A DNA stretch of 64,000 nt from Hemerocallis citrina (lineage: Eukaryota; Streptophyta; Magnoliopsida; Asparagales; Asphodelaceae). Position numbers and translations under genes: made by a program. Below the pieces are notes generated by a model that saw only the letters and a list, made by a program, of their open reading frames with translations, had not been told where the DNA came from and did no database searches. Of the stretch, positions 45,801 through 57,530 are shown in pieces. The DNA is taken from NCBI GenBank assembly GCA_017893485.1, contig CM030364.1:246773818-246837817 (forward strand), written 5' to 3'. Numbering within the stretch: the first letter of the stretch is position 1; each line of letters begins with the position of its first letter.

Positions 45801-46545
45801 TAGAGCCCAATTTTTCATAACCATGTGGTGGAAACCCTGGATTTCCAACCAAACCTTTTCGAACTTGAATTTCGTCAATTTCCTACTGTTCAGTTCACCC
45901 GTTAAGAGAACTATGGGTACATGATTCGATGTTGGTCTAGGAAGGGATTTGGCATATGCTAGCGGGAATTTAGCTTCCCACTCAAGCGAGACTAGGACTA
46001 TCTAGTTTCGCCATTATGGGGATCGCTTGCATATAAGGCCACGTGAAGAGCTTGTCTGGCATCGGTATGTCAACCAGTTCCAAATATATGATTACCCGGT
46101 TGAATCACTAGACCCTTTGCCATGGTGTTCGAATGTAAATCTTGCGATATTAAAGTTTCATCCACAATCCAAGGGTTCTACCAACATGATTGGATGGATT
46201 GGAGTTCTCTCCAGAATGCCATTCAGGAAGAAGAGTTGTTATGGCCGTACATAACTGTAGCAGTTTGGTGTCCAACTTTCAGTCTGGCACTGGAACAAGA
46301 CTGTTAATGAGAATTCCGTAAGGAATTCAACTAAAAAAATTAAGTATATTGGAATTGAAGCCAATAATGATACCTCCCGATGCCCCGATGGATAGGTGGA
46401 TTTTCCAATCCTTAATCCTATTCCCACCCAGCCTCCTAAGTTTGGAATCGTGTATGAGCTTGGTTTCTTGAAGGCCCACTATATCAACCTTGGATGTCAT
46501 GATTACATCCCCCCTGACCTTTAACATTCCAAAGAAGTACACTCA
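42900..46545 (-). pseudogene. LINE ORF2 (endonuclease-reverse transcriptase), decayed
   Basis: Pieces in minus-strand order are: an AP-like endonuclease start with SVLLWNVKG and VDIVGLQETKL (46545-46240); a linker with SLPRPTSNHVPIVLL and FKFEKVWLEIQGF (about 45960-45700); RT blocks APGPDGFLILFYHIFW (about 45330), LNYAEAILIPKRR (about 45200), SNRLGRMMDRLIS and QTCFINGQCILD (about 45100-45020); the catalytic block LQYVDDTLFF with YVDD at 44320-44331; LSNLPTYYLSSFEM and a KWEKAC block (about 44000-43850); and a zf-RVT end with KVKIFIWIVLNDVILTRENL and C.FC......H..H-like residues (about 43270-43100). Many stops and frameshifts separate them, and a MITE (44471-44781) splits the part just before YVDD. 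The catalytic YVDD aspartates survive, but the protein cannot be made. Confidence 0.88.
44471..44781. mobile_element. hAT-type MITE inside the LINE
   Basis: This is a 311-bp element with ends TAGGGCTAAATGAAC and, on the other strand, TAGGGATGTAAATCGGAC. It is flanked by 8-bp TSDs CTGGGTAC at 44463-44470 and 44782-44789. The interior carries GGACCG/CCGAACC-type motifs. Removing it rejoins the LINE frame ...FSCKEGQGKGYP with the following ...PYLLFFW. A G-run (about 44447-44460) lies just outside. Confidence 0.83.
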
Positions 46546-46849
46546 TTAAGAATTGGGGTTACATAACAAGTTTGGTTCTAAGTTCACACCTAGATGTAAT
46601 CTATCCAATTCCCAATCTCTAATCTTATTACGGAGAAAAGCTTTTCAATCTTTATTGCCGACCGCAAGGCTATAAAGTAAAACTTGAGGTTGACTAAATC
46701 CATAATTTTTACAAGTCAACCACTTTCTTTGAATACCAAGGGCAAGATAATTTTTTTGCCGTACTAAGCCACTTTTTGAAACTATTTGCAAAAGTAGGCC
46801 ACTTCCTAAACTACTGGCGGTTTGAGCTAGTCGCTGCCATGTCAACAGT

Positions 46850-47160
46850 GGCCGATATTTCCATTAGTGACATTTTCCTTTCGAAGAACGCTAATGGGAA
46901 TAGCGGGCGCTCGTATAATTTTATTGAAAATTTTGTTGGTTGTCGTTATTCCCATTAGCGACCACAACATATGTGTAGTCGCTATAAACGACCTTATTAG
47001 AAAAATATTGAGATACTTAGAGACTTCCAGAGAGCTATGCTCTCTAGAAAAAAGAACCAAACAAAACTTGTGAACTAAGGTTGCTAGTAGGAATAACTCT
47101 ATTCCCACTAGCGACCACAAGTGGGACCCGACCGCTAAAAAAGGTCGGGCTCCCACACAC
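46850..47160. repeat. 5' hairpin region of element C (GTCGCTAATGGGAATAGCG type)
   Basis: Hairpins with CGCTAATGGGAATAGCG (about 46888-46905), GTCGTTATTCCCATTAGCGAC (about 46942-46962) and GTTGCTAGTAGGAATA/TATTCCCACTAGCGAC (about 47080-47116) stand just before the 5' UTR-like sequence. The stem is close to that of the MITE at 27443-27940. The first block is longer and degenerate. Confidence 0.75.
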
Positions 47161-47932
47161 ACTCTCTGTCTCCACTTCATTTTATTTCTTCTTCTTATTC
47201 TTCCCCAATTCCAACTCCAAAACCCCCAAAAGCCTAACCCATGAATCCTCCAAAATCTCCACTCATTTTCACTGATTCAATCCCTAATAAGGACTCCTCT
47301 CACTTCATCTCTTCCAGATCTCTCTCCTCCAACTTCGAATCCCACATTCTCTAGCTCTCGAAAGCTCCAAATCCATCTTCCAAATCCAAAACCCTATGAA
47401 TAATATTTACTATTTCTAATATTTGATTGATGTTGATGGTTATAGTTATTTTACTTGCTGTTGAAAATATGCTTAAATTTTGAAAATTGATTCTCATTTA
47501 CTGTTGAATATTTCTTAGGCACGTAGATGTACGAATGTGGTGAGTTAGCATATAAATGAGAAGTATTTATTACTTATAATGTTAGTGAATAGTTAATGAC
47601 CCGCTTATTTATCCCTTTATGAAGTGATATAGATCACTAAACTCCTGTTTGGTTATATTGTTAGTGATTAGAGAATAATTAAAGAAACCAACTCATTTGT
47701 GTTAGTCACTTCGGCACGGAGGATTATTTGCAATAAGGCGATGATTGTGATGATTTTTTATGTAATGTCGCATCCGAATAAATCAAATTTGAGGTTGTGT
47801 TTTGTTCGTTGATATTTGAAAACTTAGAAGTCTAAGTTGTTGTGTTCGTTGTATGTCATAAACTGTCTTATTTGTTTATTCGTTAATCAACTAATATTTT
47901 CAATCATACTTTGCAAGGTAATCATCGCAAAT
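47161..47932 (+). other. Element C 5' UTR/leader-like region
   Basis: A CT-rich stretch (CTTCTTCTTATTCTTCCCC) followed by AACCC-rich, then AT-rich, intron-like sequence ends at the PMD ATG at 47933. The layout matches the leaders of elements A and B. No gene is seen. Confidence 0.5.
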
Positions 47933-50900
47933 ATGGTACAGACGATGGTAGCGGGATCGACCAGTGCTAGGCCCCGAGTAAGTAGTATTCTTTTGTTCAT
48001 TTAAATAATTTTTTTGTTCCTATGTAATGTTGACTAAACATTACTGTATTTATGTATGACGCTGCTGACGAAGGACCTAGTACTAGTGGTCAAGGACATG
48101 GACGACCATTGCGGGGTAGCCGAGGAGAGGGATGTTCTTCGTTTGTCGATGCCGGACATGCATTTTGGTCTACTTTTGCACCTGGAGGACCAGGTTCTCA
48201 TGACTCGAACTTGTTGACATTGTAACATACACATAGATCCCAATGGGTGTGGGACTGTACATCCAGGGAGTGCAGTTACTGTACGCACTCTCTGTTACCA
48301 ATGCACTCAATGACACGATCTCCTAGTCGAGGCTGGTTTCTACGTACTAGGATTGATAGGGAAGATGAAGCTCGATCGTCATCTACTCAAAGCTCTTCTC
48401 GAATGATGGAGGCCGAACACTCATTTGTTCCCTCTCCCTGTAACTCCCTGTTCTATTTGTACATATTTCATTACATAAATTTTTGTATTTCAATTATCAA
48501 TCGAATCTCTTTCTCAGGCATTATTTCATTCTTATTTGAACTCAAATATTTTCGGATCCATTCTAAATATTTGTGAATTTTCATTTGAGTTTAAATTTAA
48601 ACTCTGTACCTGATTAACCATAATCTTAATCCCTAACCCTAATTCATCCTGTAACCCAACCCCATTTAATTCTACCTCCCTTTACAATGATGTCTACTCC
48701 CTATATTTACTATACCCTTACCATAACCGCTTCTCTTTCTCACTCCACAGAAAATCCCACTCCTACTCTACTGCCTCCACCTCCTCCTACTACCCCTTCT
48801 CTTTCTCACTCATCAGCCAACTTCTATTCTCTACTCCCTATATATATTATATACTCGTGTACCCTTGTGCAATATTGCACAAACTTATATAATATAATAT
48901 CTAGTATAACCCGTGCAATATTGCACATAATTTTTTAAAAAATAAGTTTTTTTTTTGGAAACTTCATCTAATAAAATCTATATAATAATGCACGATTTTT
49001 AAAGTTTAATTAAGGAATATGATTCTAATCCAAAATTTGGATGAAGAAGGGGGATGGTTGCCTCCTACTTTTGCTCTCGTTTTTTAATTTTAAAAAGAAA
49101 AAATGAGAAAAATTCTTGAACTAAAAGTGGTTTAGCATAATATATTGTATATATATGTACACTAGACTCACCACACTCCACCTCATCTCTCTCCTATCTC
49201 CTTCATCTCGAGCTCCACAAACCCACAGCCCCACACCACTCCAACCTGAGCTCCTCCTTCCTCCTCCTCAAGAACAACCATGACCATCATCTTCCTCACC
49301 ATCAACACCACCTTCTCCCAAACCCGACAACCACTACCACCAAACTCGCAAGCCAACACTTCATCCCCTACCATTCTCCAACTCAAAGCACGTCTAATCT
49401 CCACCCTCAAACTCCTCCCACAAACCAAACTCGAAGCCCCGACAACCTCACTCCCCCTCTCCACTCACCTTGCTGTCGTACGTTCTCCATCTCACCCGAG
49501 CACCTAACACCCCACTGCCTCCTTCCGACCATCCCCCAACACCTACACCCGCACCTCCACCTCTTTGGTGCTCCACCATCCGCACACAACTAGCACCATC
49601 AAAACTCCCCCAATCAGCCATTGCCTACACCCGAACTCCTCAAACAGCTGCACACCATCTCCTCATTCATCCCGAAACCCTTTAAACTCCAAACAACAAC
49701 TCCTCGCTGCCCCTCAACCAATTTCGACACCATGACACCTCATTTTCTTGCTCATCCCTGCCGTAGTTCCCGCCGTTGGTCGCTGGCTTGCTGTTGTTGC
49801 TGCCCTTATTCACTGTTGCTGCCATTCTTGCTGCCGACGTCGCTTCTTCTTCTTCCCGTGGTTCTCACCACGTTAATAATCATCAAATAAAGGCAAGCAT
49901 TTTTATTGAACTCTTAGCAAGTACCCTAATTATCATCATGTTTTCTTGTCAAATTCAGTTCAAGTTGTTCCATGCTATTGATTCAAAATTCGAATCGTTA
50001 GCACACTTCGTATCGTGTTATTGAATATTCACATTTCTGTCCTGTCATTTTTCCTATTTTGTACTAGGAATTCGACCTAGTTCTCGATACTAACTCCAAG
50101 AACTTTATATATATGAATTGTAGCCCTTTGAGTCTAGAATCTAGAACATCTTACGTTTCTTAATCCGATTAGTAGATTGCAAGTTATTAGCATTTTAGTA
50201 CTTTAAAGTCGGAGTATTCAGATTGTATGTTTTTAAAATGCATCGTCTAGTAAACTAGTTAATAATGCAACCTACTGTTATTATTATGACCTGATAAAAT
50301 CATGCTTACTAATAGACACACATGAGAATGAGATTGTTATTTTGTAGAATTTAATAAGGATTTTATAGTAGAGTTATAAGTCCAAGAACTTGACCGTACA
50401 TTATTGCTTGAACAAGAAACATGTAAAGAATAGAGTGATTGACGTATCTACTATCCTTAGAATGTATTGTATGAATAGCCGTTGGAACCAGCAGAAAGTC
50501 TACTTTCTAGAATCTCTGACGAAACTAGATTCACATTCCCATAGAAGCGGAAAAAGGAGTTTTAATACATACATGTACTGTTGTCCGAATTATAGTTAGT
50601 ATAATTTAACTATATATATTGTTGTTCTTGTAATAATAACTTGTACCGATATAATAGGTCGATAGATTTTCTCATATCATGCATTTTTATACCACTCGAT
50701 AATTCCATGATTACTACCCTTGATACATGTACCTGTTTCACCTCTCGACATACCCATGATTACCGCCTTTGATATTTCCCTGATTCTTGATTAACTATCT
50801 TAATACCACCGTTTCCACTAGTCGTACCGACTGTATGTTCATAATTAATTATTGTAAAAGAATAATAAGTCAGGGTTATAGGGGTACGGCTTAGTAGGGG

Positions 50901-52643
50901 ACAATATATGGAAGTATACTTGGAAGGGGGCCCGTGTTACTTGGAATAGTAATTCCTGCTTGATTACATGTCTTGTTTATTGATACTATCACTCGAATAC
51001 CCGAGTACATAATTCACCACTTATGTCTAAACGTTTACTTGATTGTATGCACCCTAACTTGTGGTATGAGACACATGATTGTGTGCATTAGATAAGATAA
51101 TAAAAAAATGATATACATAATATTAAAACCCGCTTACAATTTACATGATCGCGTTTACAAGTTTACATGTTTTCATTTGCAAGTTTACATGTTCTCTCTT
51201 ACAAGTTTTCATGTTTGTCGTTTACAAGTTTATATGTAACCCGATTACATGATTCTTGATCACATGACACTTGGTTACCGACTACCGTTTATAGACTACA
51301 GCATTATTGGTTATTGACTATTGCATATCGATTGAATATACCATGAAGTTCTGTTTACCGGTTTCCAGTTTTTCGTTACAAGTTTATACTTGTTACTTGT
51401 ATCGTTTCTTGTTGCATGTTCCCGTTACATGCTTACAGTTGTTCGTTTAATGTGTCTATGCTTGTACTATTTGCTATTCAAAGCTTGCTATAACGAACAT
51501 TTTATTCATCTTTTTAGTTAATGTTTATACAAGTATAAATAATGAGATACAGAAGAAACTTGGCGAATAGACTCTCTAGACCGTCATGATGGAATTGCTA
51601 GCTAGTGCTATTTCTCTACCATTATAGTCGCTACTGTATCTATCTAGTCATACCAAACTGTTTATTACATTGTATTTCTTTCAGTACATTATATTCCCAT
51701 GCGTTTTAACCCGAAATTCTTATATCTTAGATATTGGTTATTGTATTCTATTCTTATTCATGTAATTGTTACATGTATTGTTGAGCTTATTGGTATTGTA
51801 TAGCTTATGAATGATGTATATCATTCACTGGGCCTCAGTCACATGCCTGTACTTTCATATAGTGGGAAGTAGGGTGTGACATTCCCCATAGGAGAGATGA
51901 TCATGACACTTTGAACATCATGGTCATCTCAGGACTTCCGATTGATGTGTTGACCATCACAGGAACCATGTGGTTTGATAAGGAGGTGCTCGTGGTAGAC
52001 TTCCTTGGTGTTCCTCTAAATGAGCATACATTTGATGGAGTGTCTATCTGACTGAGTTGGCTGAAGAGTACTTTCAAGAATTTCTTAAACAACGATTCGT
52101 CAGAGTATCAGGTCCTGTGCTACACTCGGGCCTACCGGGTGACACTATTTGGATGTGTCATCTTCCCCAACTCCACAAGAGATGTCGTGCCGCTCATTTA
52201 CCTGCCGTTGATCACAGACCTAAGTCGAGCTAGTCAGTACAGCAGGGGCAGTGCCGCATTAGCTTCCTTGTAAGTAATGGAGCATTGAATGCGAAGGAGA
52301 TGACAAGTCCGAAGTTATTCTATGAGTTTGGTGTTGGGAACACTTACATCTCGGACGATCCCATATAAGTAGGCGGTCATAGGGTGGGTTACAGATGCAA
52401 TGCATGCTGCGATGCAGGCTCCCATTGGGGTGTAAGGGGGGGGGGACATGTGGAGAGATAACCCACTTAGAGTGGTGACTTACCATAGAGACGAGCTTGA
52501 TATGTTTCTAGAGGAGTTCGTCATAGGGGAGCCGTATACACCCGAGAGATTGGAGAGGCTACCACCCGTATGAATGACACATAAGGAGCTATGGTTGACG
52601 ATAACCCACTCGTCAATTTCAGTTTCGTAGAGATGTAATACCC
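47933..52643 (+). pseudogene. PMD protein of element C, decayed and interrupted
   Basis: Exon 1 (47933-47977, MVQTMVAGSTSARPR) is followed by a good donor GTAAGT. Exon 2 resumes near 48060 with GPSTSGQGHGRPLRGSRG and HDSNLLTL, then TAA (48223-48225, Gln expected). It goes on through AGFYVLGLIGKMKLDRHLLK and ALLE*WRPNTHLFP with TGA (48404-48406, Arg expected). Here the solo LTR 48439-51881 is inserted. Without it the frame reads PLPIGEM across the junction, the conserved PMD block. The part after it shows VISGLPIDV, YTRAYRVTLFGCVIFPNST, VPLIYLPLITDLSRASQYSRGSAAL and PLVNFSFVEM, with several frame changes. It ends at 52643 in an LTR. The exon 2 acceptor appears lost. The gene is certain as a PMD and certainly dead. 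Confidence 0.85.
48439..51881. mobile_element. Solo LTR (3.4 kb) inserted in the element C PMD gene
   Basis: It starts TGTAACTCCCTG and ends AGGGTGTGACA. Flanks are CTCCC (48434-48438) and TTCCC (51882-51886), a 5-bp TSD with one mismatch. Removing one copy restores CTC-CCC-ATA-GGA-GAG, i.e. the PMD LPIGE codons. The end and an inner block resemble the solo LTR at 31196-42872, so both belong to one long-LTR gypsy family. It is older, judging by divergence and the mutated TSD. No gag or pol. The block 49160-49870 is CT-rich with spurious frames. Confidence 0.8.
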
Positions 52644-55600
52644 TGTAACACCCCGTAAAATAAAATGATTTATTTTGTATTATTAAATAATATTATATTG
52701 GAAAAGTTGACTATTTTGACTATTTTCTTGAAATTGTAATTTTGCACGTGCAAAGTTAGAAAATTTTAAATTCTTAAAATTGTATGGTAAATGATTGATT
52801 TTCCTCATTTATTTATGATATTTTAATTTTTCATATTTATTTAAATTAATTTGACTATTTTATGACTTTGTCAATTTTACATGTGCAAAATACGTGCAAA
52901 TATTTTTTGGGTGCAAATCTCCACTTTTAAATTTCCGGATAAATTCTCCTATTTATAATTGAGTATATACTAAATTTTGAGATTTTTCTGAATAAAGAAA
53001 CTATTTTTATAAATACTTTGAAAGAGAGGGGTTTTTATGTAAAAAGATGATGGGATCTCAAACAAATAATAAAAATTTGTTTTTGCTGCTTTTTAGGCTG
53101 GGCAAGATTATTATTAAAGATTAGATTTATTTAAAGTTTATTTAGATTTGATTTGGTAAAAATTTAAATAAATATGGTATTTTGCAAATTTGAAATTTAG
53201 GTTGGATCTTGTGCAAATATTTTTCTTGGAAAGGAAAAGTCAAGAATTTTATTTGGAAAACCTAATATTTATTAGTAGGTATTATTTGTGAATTTTCTGA
53301 ATTTTTATGAATATTTTATGACATATTTGCAAATATTACGAAGAGAGGAGCTTTTGTGCAAAATTACCACTTTGAGTACAAATCCGAAATTTATTAATTT
53401 CTGGGCTATACTTGATGGCTGGATAACTTAGTAGTAAAGGGATTTGATTTGATTTTAATTTATTTAACTTATTTAACTATTTTATTAAAGAAAGGTCTAT
53501 ATATGTAAATGAATAATTTATAAGGGATGTTTCCATAAACTTGTAAAACCCTAAAAACTGTAGATTTTAGCCTATAGAAGAGCCACTGCAGCCGTCCCCT
53601 CCTCTGCAAAAAAAAAAAAAATGTTTTTACTATTAATTTCTTGGAGTTTCGAAGGAATGAATTGGATTTTTTGCAAAAGAAGGACATTTCTTATTTTTTA
53701 TTAATTCGGTTGATTCTTCAATGAGGTGAGTGACATATGTTTGTTTTCCTGTTATTCTATGTATGTGGTATGTGATGATTTGTCTATTAGAAAGCATGTT
53801 ATAGGATCATATGATGATATATTGAATATTTTGATGGATGGATAATTAAAAGTGGATTTTTTATGAAAGTTATGAATAGAAACCCTAATAAAATTTTGAT
53901 GGATGGATAATTAAAAGTGGATTTTTTTAATGAAAGTTATGAATAGAAACCCTAACGAAAGTTATGAATAGAAACTTGAGATTATTAAGAACCTAATAAA
54001 ATTCATGGATAGGTTGTTTCCTTCATAACCTTGTTGTTTATATTACACCTACTGAGTTGTATGTTTAGTATTGCATATAGTGGATAATCGAGTTCTTTAC
54101 TGTGAATGCATACTCATTAACTGTTTCAATGCTTTCGGATGAGTAAAAACTTTATGAATGATTGTTATAATTGTACGTATTCATAGGTAAACTATTGTAA
54201 GTAGTTGTATGTGTGTTTAATGAATTGAAAGAAGGGTTTTTGAATAAAAATGAACACGTTTTGAAAGGGAAAAAAGGGGGTCGATATTTCGGGTCTGATG
54301 TAGGCAGACCGAAAATTGATTTTGGTGCTTTGTGAAGTTTTTCGATTGGGTTTTGATTCTATATGATATTGAGATTAAATTTGGTCAACATAACATTCAT
54401 ATACCCTGATTCTTGTTGAGTCTACTGATCTATATAAATAAATACACGTATATTCCTATGTTTTGTCTAAAGAATTGCCGAAATTGATTTTTGATGTTCT
54501 TTATGAAATTTCGATTGAATCTTGAGTTTCTTTTATACTGAGATCGATTAGAATAATATACCACTTATACACAGTAATTTTGATGCTTCTAATTGATGCA
54601 AATACACCCATATACATGTTTTACTGTTTTTGAAGAAACTAGATGAAAATTTGATGTTTTATGAATTTGATGAGATTTTGATTTGTTTTATAAACTCCAG
54701 TATATTAGACAAGTTGTATTTGATCATTTCAGGGTTTTAGAATTTTATATTTGAGCTTTTAAAATTTATAATCATGTATCAGTCGAAAAAGTGCACAATT
54801 TTGAAACTAGTCGAGTAGCAGCTAACGGTCGACCGGTCCCATTTTGAACTAAAATGTGCGGTCGACCGACGTTTGAAAGATTGGATTTTCTGGGCTTGTG
54901 CAGTCGACCATTATCTTTTTGAACTGTTTTCGACAGTCGACTGTCACCTGATGTTTAGATGAATTGTTGAGTTTTCTTGTTGATTTCTTGAACGATTATT
55001 TCTTCGATATTATGAATTATTAATCTACTGTTTTAGATGGTGTTTTTACTACAGATTACAGTATTTTATAGAGGGTTGTATTTTTATTATAACCGAATTT
55101 AAATTGTATTCTTACGGCTTTATTAAATGAACTATATACAGTTTTCGAAGGAATTGATGTTTTGTGATATTCTATGACTTCAAAATATGATTTTCAGTTA
55201 TTTAATAGATTTAATACTTTATTTCAGTTCTGGAATTTGTGAGTGTATTTAAATGAATTTGGATTCGTTGATTTTAAGAAATTTTCTTAATATGAGAGTA
55301 TTGATAATGGAATTGAGAGTTTTATGAAAGATTTTGTGTTGATGGTTGAGTTGTGAGTCTCTAGAGGGTGTGTGGGGCGCTAGTACTCCGTCAGTTGAGA
55401 TTTTGTGGTTTGGCCAGTTGTGATTTTGTTGTTAATCAGTTGAGTTAAGTCCGGTAGGGTACACCAACTCTAAGAGTATAATTCCCCAAATTTTTAAATA
55501 ATATTTTTAAGATTAATAAATGAATTAAAATAATTTTTTGGCTATTTAATAAACATTTTTCTAAAATTTACCTTTTTACACGTGCAAACACGTGCAAATG

Positions 55601-56823
55601 TTTTCTTGGAAAGTTCCAAAGTCAAAAATTATTTTTGGGAAACCCATTAATTATTATTAGATATTGTTTGTGAATTTTTTAGATTTTTCTGATAATTATT
55701 TGACATATTTGCAAATATTACAAAAAGAGGGACTTTTGTGCAAAATTACCACTTGGAGTGAAAACTCCAGATTTTCGGATTTTTGGGCTTGGCATGATGC
55801 CTAGTCAACTCAGAGGTAAAGAGTTTACCTTTTGTTTTAATAAATTTGGTTTATTTTGTAAATTTTGGTAAAGAAGGGTCTTTTTGCAAAATTGCCACTT
55901 AGAGGGGCAAAAGTGCAATTTCGTTTTCTGGGTTTTCAAAACAGTGCTGGCTAATAATAGAGAGATTATTATTGGTTTTGAATCTCAATTAAGTGGGTTT
56001 TATTTAACTTCCAAGTATAAGGATTTATATATATAAAGATATATTTAAAAGAGGTATTTTGCAAATCTATTCAAAACCCTAGATACCCTAAATCCCGGCC
56101 TATATAAAGTGGGGTACAGCCGTCTCTTTGCTGCACAACACAAAGGGATTTCTTATTATTATTTTCTTGGAGTTCAAGCGAGGATCTTGGTTTTCTTGCG
56201 AAATGAAGGATTTTCTTATTCTCTTTATTTCTCTTCGATTGATTCTTCAATAAGGTGAGCGACAAATATTTATTTTCTTTTGTTCTATGCATGTTGTATT
56301 TGATGATTTGTCTGTTAGAAAATATATTAGGGATTGGATGAAGATATAATGAATTGTTGATAAGTGGATGAATAAAAATTGAATCTTTTTCATGAAACTA
56401 TATTATTAATGATTGAAACCTTAATTTGATGACTTGAGATTGTTAAAGAACCTAATAGGAATCATGAGTAGGATGTTTTCAATCATATTATTATTGATTT
56501 GAATGTATATATTGAGTTGTATGATGATATTGCATAAAAGAGAATAAAGTTGAGTTCTTTAGTGATAATATGCTTACACATGTATTGTTATGATGTTTGA
56601 TGAAGTAAACTTGATTGTAATAGCATGTATTCATGAGTAAACTATGGTGAGTGTTTGTGCATAAGTTTAATAAGTTGCAAGATGGGTTATTGAATGAAAA
56701 GATTGATTTTTAAGTAAAAGAGGGGTTTTGAGTTTTCCGGGTCTGATTTTGTACAGACCAACAGTTGGGGTTTTTGATGTTTTGATGGTTTCGACTAGAT
56801 TTGAGTTGGTTTGGAACTTTATA

Positions 56824-56824
<1 letters not shown>
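52644..56824. mobile_element. LTR-derived block: two diverged copies of one LTR family
   Basis: The first copy starts TGTAACACCCCG at 52644 and runs to about 55480. A second, diverged copy starts near 55484 (TATAATTCCCC) and runs to about 56820. Shared landmarks are GCAAAATTACCACTT (about 53355 and 55740), GTTGATTCTTCAATGAGGTGAG/GATTGATTCTTCAATAAGGTGAG (about 53710 and 56235) and GGGTCTGAT...GCAGACC/CAGACC (about 54290 and 56740). A TATA-like CCTATATAAAG at 56099-56109 suggests a plus-strand promoter in the second copy. Four GTCGAC-type motifs cluster at 54826-54950. No gag or pol was recognised. Confidence 0.55.

Positions 56825-56878
<54 letters not shown>
56825..56878. repeat. (CA)27 microsatellite
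   Basis: 27 uninterrupted CA dinucleotides, followed by a short (TA)n run to about 56890. It lies at the junction between the LTR-derived block and element B. Confidence 0.97.
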
Positions 56879-56889
<11 letters not shown>

Positions 56890-56959
56890 GAGGCTTCTTC
56901 GGTTGCAAACGGGACTGTGTGCACAGACCCGTGCGAACTTTAATCTGGACCGTTGGACA

Positions 56960-57070
56960 GATATTTTTTTATAATATTTTGCCTTAACCTGCCGTTTCCA
57001 ACGACAGGTTAAGGCAAAAGTTTATAAAAAAATATTTCCTTAACCCGTCGTTGACAAGGATGGGTTAAGG
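56960..57070. repeat. 5' hairpins of element B (TTAACC(C/T)G(C/T)CG type)
   Basis: A hairpin at 56986-57012 (TTAACCTGCCGTTTCC/AACGACAGGTTAA) is flanked by TATTTTTTTATAA and its complement. A second lies at about 57041-57068 (TTAACCCGTCGTTGAC/GGATGGGTTAA). They stand just before the leader, as in elements A and C. Confidence 0.8.
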
Positions 57071-57530
57071 CAAAGATATAATCTCATAACTGTATACAGT
57101 TCGTCTTCTTCGTCGATCTCCCCCTCCCCCTTTTCACTGTTTTTTTGGCCAAAACCAAACCCAAGAACCCTAAAAAAATTCCAAACTCCTCCGTGAGCTC
57201 CTACTCCTCCGTTTGCTCCTCCTCCTCCTCCTCTTCCACTCTCATACAATCTCTCTCTCCAAATATCTACATCGAAAGCAAATCAAATCCCTAGTTCGGC
57301 AAGAAATCGATCTATTCGCAACATTCGTAGTTATTTTGTAAGGTATTGACTAATTCTTTGCCTTATTAGATTTAATTATGTTGATTTGTAAATATTTATA
57401 TAGTAAATTATTTAGAAAGTCCGAAAAAGTTATTTGCCCAAAATTATTTAGAAATGTAGAAATGTTTGGCCTATTAATTTAGTTTTATTTGTGTTGATTT
57501 TTAATGTTCAATTTATACGGAAATAATGAG
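57070..57530 (+). other. Element B leader-like region
   Basis: A CT-rich stretch (CTCCTCCTCCTCCTCCTCTTCC near 57215) followed by AT-rich sequence. It is probably the 5' UTR and the start of a leader intron of the PMD transcript. No gene is seen. Confidence 0.45.

Larger units (their letters stand above)
30822..46673 (-). mobile_element. LINE retrotransposon, split by nested LTR elements, 12-bp TSD
   Basis: The minus-strand LINE runs from 46673 to 42878 (endonuclease, reverse transcriptase and zf-RVT remnants) and resumes at 31190 to 30822 (3' UTR and poly(A), seen as a T-run at 30822-30830). A 12-bp repeat AAAGTAAAACTT at 30810-30821 and 46674-46685 brackets the whole, as expected for a LINE TSD. 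The gap 31191-42877 is an LTR insertion with its own TSD. The copy is 5' truncated: endonuclease coding starts within about 130 bp of the 5' border and no ORF1 is visible. A hAT-type MITE sits in the RT region. Confidence 0.78.
46748..52643 (+). mobile_element. Element C: Mutator-like PMD element, split by a solo LTR and cut at its 3' side
   Basis: It starts with AATTTTTTTGCCGTACTAAG, then CCACTTTTTGAAACTATTTG and CAAAAGTAGGCCAC. This is the same terminal layout as the MITE at 27443-27940. A hairpin region (46850-47160), a CT-rich 5' UTR-like stretch and a decayed PMD gene follow. A solo LTR (48439-51881) sits inside the gene. The gene stops abruptly at 52643 where an LTR (TGTAACACCCC at 52644) begins. 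The 3' end of the element is not in the window, so no TSD can be tested. Confidence 0.68.

Noticed and set aside
48860..48920. Possible Helitron end (GTGCAATATTGCAC hairpins near CTAG)
   Set aside because: Hairpin-to-CTAG spacing and the flanking base do not fit well on either strand, and no matching 5' end was found.
56667..56943. Open frames across the (CA)27 repeat
   Set aside because: Dipeptide repeats produced by the microsatellite.
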